Assembly (NCBI GenBank): GCA_951799405.1
Contig: OX637335.1
Location: 20,216,342 to 20,280,341, forward strand
DNA: 64,000 nt
Direction of reading: 5' to 3'
Origin: Agapetus fuscipes
Taxonomy: Eukaryota > Arthropoda > Insecta > Trichoptera > Glossosomatidae
A model generated the notes under the pieces. The model worked only from the letters and a program-made list of their open reading frames with translations, made no database searches and was not told the DNA's origin. Below, in pieces: positions 54,586-63,865 of the stretch (positions within the stretch are counted from its first letter, which is position 1; every line of letters starts with the position of its first letter). The position numbers and the translations under genes were made by a program.

Positions 54586-54846
54586 CCTCATATGGCGTTC
54601 GTACAAAAAAATAATAATATGCAAATCAGCAAGGCAAACATATATTATATAGCTGTTTTTACGTATAAAAACTGTACGTAGCCATTGTTTGATTTTGTAT
54701 GGTCACTAGTGCATTTTATATCTCGGGGTTGTTGTACTCATAATTTGTTTTCTTTTATTTTTCAGGTGAGTGATTTTTCAAAAAAGGGGAGCGTATGATT
54801 TTCATAGCTTTATGATCGGTAAGTGCAATAATTTTATATTTTAGAT

Positions 54847-55098
54847 GACTTGACTTATAGGTTGCTATGAGGCTGACCACCCATACTGTAAAAATAGTTC
54901 ACTTTGCCAATGTCACCCCTGTTTCAGGGAAGGTCGGCAAGAGTTGCAGGGCTTAAGTTTATTTGAGATTGGGGTTTTTATACTGTAGGTCCACATGCGG
55001 CATGTGTGAGCGCGAAATTATGCGTGTCTGCTTGTGGGAATGCATTTAATATGAATCTCAAATGATACATATCTTTGCAACTTAGATTTAGATTTAGA
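54847..55098 (+). repeat. Family A SINE-like repeat, full length
   Basis: GACTTGACTTATAGGTTGCT to CTTTGCAACTTAGATTTAGA with a (TTTAGA)n tail. Confidence 0.9.
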
Positions 55099-55519
55099 CG
55101 TCATGAGAAATCATTAACTTGTTAAATTTCGCTGAAACGAGAATGAAAGGTTGCGACCTTTTTTGTAATTATGGTAAGTACCTTTTCCTTGGCTTGTAGT
55201 TTGGTATGAGACTGACCACCCATTCTGTAAAAAATGGTGCACTTTGCCAATGTCACCTCTGTTTTAGGGAAGGTTGGAAAAAGTTGCAGGGCTTATGTCA
55301 GGGTTGATTTGATTTAAATCGGTTGATTTAAATCAGTGATTAAAATCGCGATTTAAATCAAATGATTTTTTTGAAAAAAATCGCGTGATTTAAATCACTT
55401 TTTTAAATAATTACTTTTTTCTCTCCTGTGCCTTAGCTCTGTGTAAACGCTCCTTACAAATTAATAATTAATTAAATAATACACTGTTTTAATTCACTAA
55501 AATTTTATTTTAAAAAAAA

Positions 55520-55560
55520 AAGTCAAACGTTTCGCCTAAAAAGGCATCATCAGGACAATG
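55520..55560 (-). ncRNA. Possible hammerhead-ribozyme core of the PLE
   Basis: On the minus strand CTGATGA (55553-55547), a hairpin GCC...GGC with a T-rich loop and GAAA (55533-55530) occur in the order and spacing of a hammerhead core. Hammerhead motifs are known in the terminal repeats of Penelope-like elements. I could not place a convincing stem I or an NUH cleavage site, so activity is doubtful. Confidence 0.3.
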
Positions 55561-55632
55561 ACAATTACAAATCAAAATTAAAATTAAATTCACTTCTTCT
55601 TCATCTCCCTTCACATTAAATAGACAATATAA

Positions 55633-55912
55633 TTAGGTATAAATGTAAATTCAAATTAATAAAGATTTAAAAATATAAATGCTTAACCAAATTGTAAAAT
55701 ATAAAATAAAATTGTAAATGTTAGGTATAAATTTAAAGTCAAATTAATAAAACCAATATAAATGTTTAACCAATATGGCAAACCAAATAGTAAAATTGTA
55801 CAATGTATAGTAAATTGTAAAATGTTTAAGTATAAATTTACAGTCAAATTAAATAAAATTCAAATATAATTATCAACTAAAATTGTAAATTGTAAAAATA
55901 ATTGTAAAGTTC
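55633..55912. repeat. AT-rich tandem repeat, three units of about 90-105 bp
   Basis: Units beginning TTAGGTATAAATGTAAATTC (55633), TTAGGTATAAATTTAAAGTC (55721) and TTAAGTATAAATTTACAGTC (55825) lie downstream of the PLE gene, in what would be its 3' region. Confidence 0.7.
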
Positions 55913-56059
55913 ATAATATAAATTGTCAAATGTATAAATTAACACATAAAATGTATAACCCAAATAACGAAAATATAATATAAATTGTTTAATGCATATA
56001 TAAACTAAAAAGCATAATGACAATCAAAATTTCTTTAAATAAATTATTAAAGTTAATTA

Positions 56060-58363
56060 TTACTGTAACAATGGAGAGACATACGGAATCTGCACATTTA
56101 TCAAGTTTACACTCTTATTTTTATGGATTTCCAATGCTTTCAATGCCAAAAGTCTACTCACACTACACTCCGAATGCATTATCTCTACACTAGTAATGTC
56201 AAACGTATGACCTTCACCAATGCAATGATCTGCCATCTCAGAGTGCGCGGATAGACCCCTGAACGCTCTGGAATGCTCTTTAATTCTTGTTTGTATAGAT
56301 CTCCCTGTCTCTCCAATATATACAGCATCACACTGATTACAATTAATTTTATATACCCCCCCCAATTCAAGTCTATCAATTTTGTCTTTATTGTTAAATA
56401 ATAATTTATGTAAATTAAAGTTTGTATAGAAGGCCAAATTAAAATTATTTCTTAATATTTTCTGAATTTTATACGACAAATTATTATTAACAAATAGGCA
56501 TTTTCGCCAGGAATCATTGTTGTTTTTAGTTATGATAGGATATATAAATTGTTTATAAAGGTCCTGGCGATCATATCTGTTAATAATTTGTGTAACTATA
56601 TTTTCTTTATAACCATTATTAACAGCAATATCCATAATACAATTATATTCCTTATCATACTCATCTTTATCTAAAGGTAGCACTTTCATTCTATGTATCA
56701 TAGAATGAAAGGCTGACATTTTTTGTGAGAATGGATGATTAGATGATGCATGAATTACTGTGTCTGTATACGTAGGCTTCCTGAATATACCAAATTTAAA
56801 CTTCTGATCTATGATTTGAATACTAATATCTAAAAAGTTTAGAATACCCCCCTGTTCAATTTCTAAAGTGAATTGTAAAGATTTATTAAAAGAATTCATG
56901 AAATTCAAAAATAGATCTAACTGTCTTTTGGAACCGGTCCAAATGCAAAAAATATCGTCCACAAATCTATAATAACAAAAAACAAATTTTAATAGTTGAT
57001 GATTTGAAGAAAATAACTTATATTCAAAAGAATCCATATAAATATTACTTAAAAGAGGCGATAATTGATTACCCATAGGTAATGAATTTAAAATTTTATA
57101 AAATTTATCATTAAACATAAAATAATTTTGATTCATGCAAAGTCTCAGCAAATCCATAATTTGTTTCTTCTTTAAAGAATCAATACACTTATCATCCAAT
57201 TTATGTTCCACAATATCAACCACTTCCGAAACAGGTACATTTGTAAATAAATTTTTAACATCAAACGATACTAGAAGTGTTTTTTTAGGTGGTATAACAT
57301 TTATTAAATTAGTTGTTAATTCTAGAGAATTGTTTATACTATATTTTGACTTAAATTGTGTATGCAGTAGAATTTGATTCTTCAAATATGTAGCAACCTT
57401 AACAGCTGGAGCATTTATATATGAGACAACTGGTCTAACTGGGTAATCATCTTTATGCAATTTAATCAATCCATATAACCGTGGTGACACTGGGTTCATT
57501 ATTGTCAATTCCTTTATTTCTTTTGAGTTAAATTTATTATTGTGTAGGCATTGAGATACATCTCTTTGGTACTTCTTTGTTGGATCCATAGATAAAATTT
57601 TGCATTTGTCATCTAAAATAACATTTTTTATTTTATCTATATATATCTCTTTATCAATGGCTACTATGGTATTTCCTTTATCACCTTTTGTAATTATTAT
57701 ATCTTGATCCTTAATCTTCATCCTTAAATCCTTGATAACCTTAAAATTTTTATTTTCAACTTTATTTTCAGATTCATTTAAGGTATTAGTATTATCATTA
57801 ATAATATCAGCCAATTTTTGTTTTATTGTATTTTTGTTTAATATATTTTTATCAAAATTTATGGCCACTTCTAAATCCACCTTTATTACATCTTTATTTC
57901 CAATGTAATCCGAAACAAAATTAAATTTAGAACCCTTATTAAATAATATCATTTCATCACTACTGAATACCTTGTTTGTTAAGTTTACAAATCTATCATA
58001 GAACTTCCTTGGTTGACGAATGCTGTTGTCACACTCTTTTTTCTGTGATCTCTCCAAGGTCAAAAGTTTCTTATCCAAATCCCATTTTTTCAATTTGCCA
58101 AACTTGGAAACCTCTTCATAAACATGATCATCCACCACACACCATTCTATTGGATGCAGAATATTGATGAGATCCGTATGTAACAATGATTTTTTTCTAA
58201 ATAAAAAAATTATAAAGATGAACGCAAAAACCAAGCCATTCACAGGGGTCCTAATGGACGAAGAGGTAATGAAAAACACTGACGCCCTAAACTGGTGGCT
58301 CTCCTTAACAAACATGAAGAAATGTATAATCAAACAGCTGCTCGCAGCGAGTATTTTCCTCAT
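56060..58363 (-). CDS. Penelope-like element reverse transcriptase with GIY-YIG endonuclease
   Basis: This intact 767-residue frame encodes the single polyprotein of a Penelope-like retroelement, which copies RNA into DNA at a nicked target. Reverse transcriptase motifs are visible: A at about 366-377 (SFDVKNLFTNVP), B at 430-443 (MGNQLSPLLSNIYM) and the catalytic RFVDD at 466-470 (YVDD in many relatives), followed by LNFLDISI at 508-515. Upstream, SPRLYGLIKLHKDDYPVRPV (about 293-312) is the conserved block before the palm. The C-terminal GIY-YIG nuclease runs from GGVYKINCNQC (668-678) through VYIGETGRS (681-689) to R693 and EH (696-697), with C675/C678 and H713/H719 as a possible zinc site. 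Residues 1-57 are unusually hydrophobic and may not be translated, since the true start could be a later methionine. There are no stops or shifts, so the copy could be young, but I see only one terminal-repeat-like region (left side) and cannot show a complete element. Confidence 0.95.
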   Translation of the reverse strand: MRKILAASSCLIIHFFMFVKESHQFRASVFFITSSSIRTPVNGLVFAFIFIIFLFRKKSLLHTDLINILHPIEWCVVDDHVYEEVSKFGKLKKWDLDKKLLTLERSQKKECDNSIRQPRKFYDRFVNLTNKVFSSDEMILFNKGSKFNFVSDYIGNKDVIKVDLEVAINFDKNILNKNTIKQKLADIINDNTNTLNESENKVENKNFKVIKDLRMKIKDQDIIITKGDKGNTIVAIDKEIYIDKIKNVILDDKCKILSMDPTKKYQRDVSQCLHNNKFNSKEIKELTIMNPVSPRLYGLIKLHKDDYPVRPVVSYINAPAVKVATYLKNQILLHTQFKSKYSINNSLELTTNLINVIPPKKTLLVSFDVKNLFTNVPVSEVVDIVEHKLDDKCIDSLKKKQIMDLLRLCMNQNYFMFNDKFYKILNSLPMGNQLSPLLSNIYMDSFEYKLFSSNHQLLKFVFCYYRFVDDIFCIWTGSKRQLDLFLNFMNSFNKSLQFTLEIEQGGILNFLDISIQIIDQKFKFGIFRKPTYTDTVIHASSNHPFSQKMSAFHSMIHRMKVLPLDKDEYDKEYNCIMDIAVNNGYKENIVTQIINRYDRQDLYKQFIYPIITKNNNDSWRKCLFVNNNLSYKIQKILRNNFNLAFYTNFNLHKLLFNNKDKIDRLELGGVYKINCNQCDAVYIGETGRSIQTRIKEHSRAFRGLSAHSEMADHCIGEGHTFDITSVEIMHSECSVSRLLALKALEIHKNKSVNLINVQIPYVSPLLQ

Positions 58364-58892
58364 TTAATTTAGTCCACAGTAAAATTAGGAATAGGCTGGG
58401 CACGAAAAAGGCGGAAAAATTGGTGTTTTTAGTTAAAAGTTTAAATAAAAATAAATAAGGTAAAATATGTAAAACATATGTACTGTATTATACAAAATAT
58501 ATATATGAATATAATGCCGCCTTTATTACATTATATACTTAAGTCATATTTCTGATATCAATCGATAAAAAACTATTGGTTAAAGGTACTGGATTTTTCA
58601 TTTTACATGCTTTAATTTAGGTATTCATTAAAATCAAAAAAATCTGATTTAAATAAAAAAAATCCGATTTAAATCAAATTAATCGGATTTTTTTTAAAAA
58701 ATCATGATTTTTATCAACCCTGGCTTATGTTCATTTGGGGTTTGGATTTTAATTTCTAAGTACACATGCAGCATTTGTAAGTGCAAAATTACACATGTCT
58801 GTTTGATGATGTACATCTTTGCAACTTAGATTAAAGATTATTATTGTGAATAGAAAATAATCTCAACAATCTATAATCTAAGTTTACAATTT

Positions 58893-59168
58893 TGTCGCTA
58901 CGTTACTAATCTACGCATACAGTGAAACTCCTTGTATGTAAGGGGACCGGCCTCAAACCAACCACTTCAGTTAAAGTGAGGGTTTCTCAGCTCCCAAGGG
59001 AGCTGGTTCTCATTTATTGTAAAGGCTCAGTAAAGCTTTCCGGTATTTTATTTTGGATTTGAGCTAAACACCGAAATAGGAAATCATTTTTGACACCTTC
59101 GGTGGGATTCACACCCAAGCTCTCAGCATCAAGCATGGAATGCAAGCGCTCTACCAACTGAGCTATCC
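58893..59168 (-). mobile_element. SINE-2, tRNA-derived, full length
   Basis: The minus-strand head reads TAGCTCAGTTGGTAGAGCGC (A box), then TTGCATTCCATGCTTGATGC and a decayed B box. The body has TTCCGGTATTTTATTTTGG and CAGCTCCCAAGGGAGCTGG, and the 3' side GTGAAACTCCTTGTATGTAA (plus-strand words quoted). Confidence 0.85.
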
Positions 59169-59172
59169 AACA

Positions 59173-59495
59173 TCAAACTTTGCAATCAGAAACAAAATTT
59201 AACACGCGGGCGGAGTGAAAAATCTGAATCTCGTTAAATTTCTCGCTGCTGCTGTATTTATTATTAAAGCGACATTGTTTAATCTTTAGCGATGAATTCG
59301 CAAACTCAATTAAAAAGTTTCCCCTCAACTCCCCCGATGGATGCCGAGCTGGCAGATACACTGCGATGGAGGAGGTCTGCTTATATATCGGCGACTTAGT
59401 TTATACTATACCTACTTCTGACATCCGAATGCCAACGAACCGAGGATACTGTACAACAATGTATTCAATTATCCACAGTATTCCCAGTACACAAC
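59173..59495. other. No recognisable feature
   Basis: No supported gene or repeat. Confidence 0.45.
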
Positions 59496-59499
59496 TTTG

Positions 59500-59568
59500 T
59501 CTTTGAACTCGAAATTTCAAAGGAAAGTACAACAGCGCCTCTAGTTATTGTTTTAGTTTTCATGTATA
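59500..59568 (-). repeat. Family B repeat, half copy
   Basis: ACAACAGCGCCTCTAGTTAT then TTTTAGTTTTCATGTAT: the centre and one arm, abutting family A. Confidence 0.65.
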
Positions 59569-59571
59569 TCT

Positions 59572-59793
59572 ATCTCAAAGATATATTTCATTTAAGATTA
59601 ATTTTGCATGCACTCCCATAAGCAGACACGTATAAGTTCCCGCTTAAACATTCCGCATGTGGACCCACAACATAGAAACACAATCTCAAATGGACATAAA
59701 CCCTGCAACGTTTTCCGTCCTTCATTGATAGGTGACATTGGCAAAGTGAACCATATTTTTACAGTTTCGAGTGGCCAGCCTCATAAAAACTTG
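59572..59793 (-). repeat. Family A SINE-like repeat
   Basis: GCACTCCCATAAGCAGACAC, AAATGGACATAAACCCTGCA and GACATTGGCAAAGTGAACCA, ending AGTGGCCAGCCTCATAAAAA. Confidence 0.83.
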
Positions 59794-59799
59794 CCAAAC

Positions 59800-60098
59800 A
59801 GCCCGCTAACGGAACGATCAACCCCAATTTAATCCAGTTTTATTCAAAACCAACATCAATCGCCACTTCCTTGCAGCACCCCACGACAGAAGCAACAATT
59901 CAAGCAACACCTCCGCGGCAACCTTCCAGGGTGACATAGACCCTCAAGCCCTTTAAGGATTGCCTCCCGCACAGGATTCCTTAAAAATATCAAACCTATT
60001 AGTCTAGAAACATCGACGCAAATACTCGCACTTGGTTAAACGTTTGGGTTGAGTGGAAACGCTGCGTTTTATATCGTAGGTCGTAGATGGAGAAGCGA
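59800..60098. other. Family B half copy near 60035-60085
   Basis: GTTAAACGTTTGGGTTGAGT and AACGCTGCGTTTTATATCGT resemble one arm of family B. The rest is unassigned. Confidence 0.4.
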
Positions 60099-60099
60099 G

Positions 60100-60347
60100 C
60101 AGTACCCTTAGTACGAGTTGCAAAACTTGAGTAATGTCAAGTTTACGGCAATTATTAAAGAGTGATTTCCCCCAAAATCTGCCGTTTTTGTTTGTTTGAA
60201 CTTCTATTATTCTGTATCACTGTTATTCTTTTGCTAAGACCTTAAAGTGTAAGAAACAAAAACGGCAGATTTTGGGAGAAATCACGCTTTAATATTTTCC
60301 GTAAACTTTACTTTTCTCAAGTTTTGCAACTCGTACTAAGGGTACTG
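60100..60347. mobile_element. Foldback MITE D with arms of about 95 bp
   Basis: The left arm CAGTACCCTTAGTACGAGTT ... AAAATCTGCCGTTTTTGTTT and the right arm (60253-60347) are reverse complements with a handful of changes, around a spacer of about 58 bp. No target duplication is obvious. Its CAGTACCC terminus resembles the outer end of family B (AGTACCCC or GTACCCCTAGTATAAA). Confidence 0.85.
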
Positions 60348-60639
60348 TTATCGATAGGGCATTGGATTAAATCACAACCATCTCAGTTTCAAAGTTACGT
60401 AATACATGTACTCGTGCTGTCAAAGGGGAGTCTACAATCTTACTTGTGTATGCGAGCAGATTAATTTGTGCTTTAGAAGCAGAATACATGGCTATCAATA
60501 GTTCACAAGGCAAAAAGGGCAAATATGGGGTAGAAGTTATGTAATTATTTCAACAATACGTCACAATACGGAAATTTTGCGATATTGTTTCGAATGCTAC
60601 CTTGATTGATTTGAGTTCAATCTACCAAATGAGCCATAA

Positions 60640-60937
60640 CGCTACTAAGCTATACATATTGTGTAACTTCTTGCCACGATATCTCCGAAGGGTTTCGCAT
60701 GAGACGAGACTAACTGTTTATTTTTACAGGTAAGGGGGCCGGTAAGTTGGTTTCCCAGCTCCCGAGCTACTACTCATTTATTGTGAAGGCTGAGTAAACC
60801 TTGCCGGTATTTTATTTTTGGGTTTGAAATAAACACCAAAACGGAAATTCATTTCTGACACCCTCGGTGGGATTCGAACCCGAGCTCACGGCATGGAGTG
60901 CAAGCACTCTACCAACTGAGCGCTATCGACCGGACGC
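60640..60937 (-). mobile_element. SINE-2, tRNA-derived, full length
   Basis: Left GCTATACATATTGTGTAACT, body TATTTTTACAGGTAAGGGGG and CCTTGCCGGTATTTTATTTT, then GTGGGATTCGAACCCGAGCT (reverse B box) and CACTCTACCAACTGAGCGCT (reverse A box), ending ATCGACCGG. This is the clearest tRNA-like head of this family. Confidence 0.9.
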
Positions 60938-61234
60938 GAACAGATTATAACTACATAATCGTCTCGTCTATTTTTTGCGTAATAACATTTCATATACTTT
61001 ATAGAAAATTGTTCAGTTTTTCGATTACGGAAAAGGGTTGTAGACTCGCTTGTTTTAACTGCATTATTTTCCAATCGCACCCCAGTAATGTTTACTCTGT
61101 ATTTTGCAATTTCAAACACGCATTTTCTCTTGCTGTGACGCGTGCTAACCCTTCATTTCACCATCGCCACCTTCCTATGCGCCATGACTCCCATGGCGCG
61201 ACATTGATGATAACAATTAGTGTCATGGACTGAT

Positions 61235-61300
61235 GGGGGAGTCTCCTCTCTATGTGCGCGAGGGACCGGGTTCAAGCCCCGGCTCCGTCAAAGGGACCAG
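61235..61300 (+). repeat. tRNA-like T-arm, probable SINE or tRNA remnant
   Basis: ACCGGGTTCAAGCCCCGGCT has a perfect 5-bp T-stem (CCGGG/CCCGG) with a TTCAAGC loop. I could not find a matching acceptor stem or anticodon arm, so I do not call a tRNA. Confidence 0.45.
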
Positions 61301-61302
61301 AC

Positions 61303-61675
61303 AAATTAGATTTCCTCTCATACTGCATTATGCAGAGCGCCTGTCAGGATGCGATGGAGTGTGCCTGCTGCATATAATACGTCCGTTATCCTAGATATCG
61401 CTTTGAGTAATGGTCAAATATTATAGTAGGTGCTTTCAAGGTAAAGTTTTCTTCTTCTTTTTTATTCCTCTTGTTGTAGATCTAGGATCTGTTTATTGTG
61501 GAACTTCCTCCTGTGATGCAGAATACCAGATGTTCTTCCTTGGGAGGGCGACCTGGTAGACGCTGGCAGTCTGGTTAAAGAAATAAAAACACCATATTTA
61601 ATCGATCCTGCATTTAATGTATACTTGTTAAACTGACAATTGCTTTGAGTTATTATTTTTCTCAATCTTGTTCCT
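61303..61675. other. No recognisable gene
   Basis: Intergenic sequence without a supported feature. Confidence 0.4.
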
Positions 61676-61676
61676 A

Positions 61677-61748
61677 ATTGCTGAGGGTTGTGTCCCGTGT
61701 GGAAGCCACCACTCTTCTCCAGTTCTCTCTTGACTGCGCTACCCACAA
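61677..61748 (-). repeat. Dispersed repeat shared with 18536-18604, LINE-tail-like
   Basis: CGTGTGGAAGCCACCACTCT then TCTCCAGTTCTCTCTTGACT parallels the 18.5-kb copy. The minus strand can be read as NWRRVVASTRDTTL. Confidence 0.5.
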
Positions 61749-61802
61749 CGCTCCAACCACCTTGTCTGCTGCTGTCTTCACTTGATCGATCTATCGTGGG
61801 GG

Positions 61803-62003
61803 ATCTTCCTCTTCACAAGAAATGAGTACCAGACCTTCGGAAGCTGGGAAACCCTCACTTCAACTGAGGTGTTATGATGCCATTCATTCTTAACTCTCTT
61901 AAGTGCGTAAGGCCGGTCCCCTTACCAGTAAAAATAAATAGTTTCCACTCGACACATGTGAAGCCCTTCGGGGAGAACGCGACGAGGGGTTACATTATAT
62001 GTG
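61803..62003 (+). mobile_element. SINE-2, 5'-truncated
   Basis: AAGCTGGGAAACCCTCACTT, CCTTACCAGTAAAAATAAAT and CACATGTGAAGCCCTTCGGG are SINE-2 words in plus orientation. The tRNA head is absent. Confidence 0.75.
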
Positions 62004-62034
62004 TATCTCAGTTAGGTATGTATTTCTTTGCGAT

Positions 62035-62145
62035 CGAAATGCCGTTGACCGAATAATCGTATGGACAGACTGTCGTGTGACCGATTTGTCCGTGGCTGAG
62101 CTGTCCGTAGACGGGTTGTATGTGACCGATTTGTCGTGAAACCAT
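62035..62145. repeat. GTGACCGATTTGTCC repeat segment
   Basis: CTGTCGTGTGACCGATTTGT, AGCTGTCCGTAGACGGGTTG and ATGTGACCGATTTGTCGTGA parallel 43310-43440. Confidence 0.7.
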
Positions 62146-62424
62146 CATAGATAATATAGTACACATGCAGTTTACAATTTCAGGATGCCTGACTCTCGGT
62201 GCGCCCATTAGGTAAAGTGCTAATCGGGGATGAGCGCGGTATTACGCGTCAATACAATCCACTGAGAGCCGTCCACTCGATCTGTCGTGGATATCTGTGA
62301 ACAAACATGTCCCATATGTCCATCCTCCACGCTTAAGCCTCATCTCGGAGTCTGTGTACATAATACCCTTTAGCAAGTCGACTATACTGAAATCTGCATT
62401 ACTTAAATACGTAGGCTCATCGCT

Positions 62425-62674
62425 CTCCCAGCGCTTGCTTGGCTTATCTACTTACCATTTGATTCAATGATGACTTTTTTATTAAATTGTCTTAAGAATC
62501 ACATTCTACACAATCTGAGGTAATAAAACGTTAAACGTGATAGTGCGAGAGCTGTTTTTAGTATTTTCAAAATAAATATCTAGCAATCAAAAGACACATT
62601 GGTTCATTACACATACAAACATTGCTCATGTGAAATTACCTCTGATGGACATAAGACAAATAAACACTTAATTG
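62425..62674 (+). mobile_element. Family C MITE
   Basis: CCCAGCGCTTGCTTGGCTTA at the left, ACACAATCTGAGGTAATAAA and AAGACACATTGGTTCATTAC inside, and GATGGACATAAGACAAATAA then ACACTTAATTGG at the right. Confidence 0.8.
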
Positions 62675-63390
62675 GAGTGATTGGCTATGTTGAATTTTAA
62701 AGACGGCATAGAACTCAAGATGCATTGTTTTACGAACCGTTTTGTAGAGAAAAAAGGGGCTTCTCAAGGTTTCGTCGAAGTCGTATCCAACGTCATCATG
62801 TTTTTGAAAGAGACATGTGTCCTGATGACGTCCGATACGACTTTAACGAAACTTTATGAAACTACGCCACAGTTTATGGAAAACCCGTTTTTGATTCTTT
62901 ACAAAATGTAGTACTTACCATTTTTTAAAGTATGTAAGAACTGTAAAATTCATTTCATGTAGAACACAAAAGAATCCGCATTTTTCATTTTAAAAAACCT
63001 CTTTTGTAGGTTTTAGTAGCTCCTGTTGAAATAAATTACTACCATCAATAAAAAAAAACTCAAGAAACCAAATAATGAATTTCTGTACTCAAATTCCGCC
63101 CTTCCCAAATCAGAAATACGTTTCGCGTTCATTAACCGCCCTGAGGGTGGGCGGCGAAGATTTCCCGCCCAGATTGTCCTTTCATTCACAATCTTTGAAA
63201 AACATTCAAATTAGCATAATCACCATAAGAAAGGCGGCAGTTCCCCGAGTCATTAGCGACAGGGCTGATGAATAAATCAAGAGCGGGGACGAGTTACCCC
63301 TAGTAATATAGCCGCTTCCACCCTTAGGGCTTTGCAGTCACTAAAAACAACCCTAATTTAGTGACCAATGCTACTGCCTTGCGATGTATA
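62675..63390. other. No gene recognised
   Basis: A 76-residue frame at 62681-62911 has no recognisable domain. Otherwise AT-rich. Confidence 0.45.
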
Positions 63391-63396
63391 ATGTTT

Positions 63397-63572
63397 CTAT
63401 CTATAATATGCAATGATATGTTAACATTTAAGGTTCATATTAAATGCATGCCCACAGACAGGCACATATAGGTTCGCGCCTTCACATTCTGCATGTGTGC
63501 ATACAAATAAACAAAACCTCACATGAACATAAACCTAGCAACTCCTGCCGCCTTTCCATGAGACCGGGTAAG
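63397..63572 (-). repeat. Family A SINE-like repeat, 3' two-thirds
   Basis: TATAATATGCAATGATATGT, AATGCATGCCCACAGACAGG and CTCACATGAACATAAACCTA, ending TGCCGCCTTTCCATGAGACC. Confidence 0.78.
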
Positions 63573-63603
63573 CATATAACTAGCGAATATTGCCTATCTA
63601 TCA

Positions 63604-63785
63604 GGTCCGGTCGATAGCTCAGTTGGAAGAACGCTTACATTCCATTCTGAGAGCTAAGATTTGATCCCCACTGAGGATATCAGAAATAATTTTACTTTTC
63701 GGTGTTTATTTCCAAACCAAAATAAAATAACGGCATGGCTTGCTAAGCCCTCATAAGAAATGAGAACCAGAATGTCGTCAAATTT
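63604..63785 (+). mobile_element. SINE-2, tRNA head and proximal body
   Basis: GTCGATAGCTCAGTTGGAAG (A box), CTTACATTCCATTCTGAGAG, a B box decayed to GATTTGATCCCC, then TTTTCGGTGTTTATTTCC. The 3' part is lost. Confidence 0.82.
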
Positions 63786-63865
63786 CAATTCGTCATTTTT
63801 ATTTTCTTTGATGTACGTAAATTGGTTGAAAAAAACTCCTTTGTGGCAATAAACCAATACCTTAG

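Larger units (their letters stand above)
55299..58722. mobile_element. hAT-like element with PLE cargo, 8-bp TSD
   Basis: The ends CAGGGTTGAT (55299) and ATCAACCCTG (to 58722) are exact 10-bp inverted repeats. GCTTATGT flanks both sides at 55291-55298 and 58723-58730. CAGGG ends with an 8-bp duplication are typical of hAT elements. The subterminal regions (55310-55415 and 58625-58712) are built of GATTTAAATC and AAAAAATC words. No transposase is present. A Penelope-like element fills the middle. Confidence 0.88.
55195..58840 (+). repeat. Family A copy split by the hAT/PLE nest
   Basis: The left part 55195-55298 (TTCCTTGGCTTGTAGTTTGG ... GGGCTTATGT) and the right part 58723-58840 (GCTTATGTTCATTTGGGGTT ... 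TTTGCAACTTAGATTAAAG) form one family A copy once the insertion and one 8-bp duplication are set aside. Confidence 0.92.

Noticed and set aside
58164..58367. 67-residue plus-strand frame
   Set aside because: It is antisense to the N-terminal part of the PLE gene.
60865..60937. Functional tRNA on the minus strand
   Set aside because: The A and B boxes are good, but the sequence is the head of SINE-2, shared with 58893 and 63604, and lacks a paired acceptor stem.
61235..61300. Candidate tRNA gene
   Set aside because: The T-arm is perfect but I could not pair an acceptor stem or find an anticodon arm. Probably a remnant.
62681..62911. 76-residue plus-strand frame
   Set aside because: It has reasonable composition but no recognisable domain, and no second line of support. 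Left as unassigned sequence.
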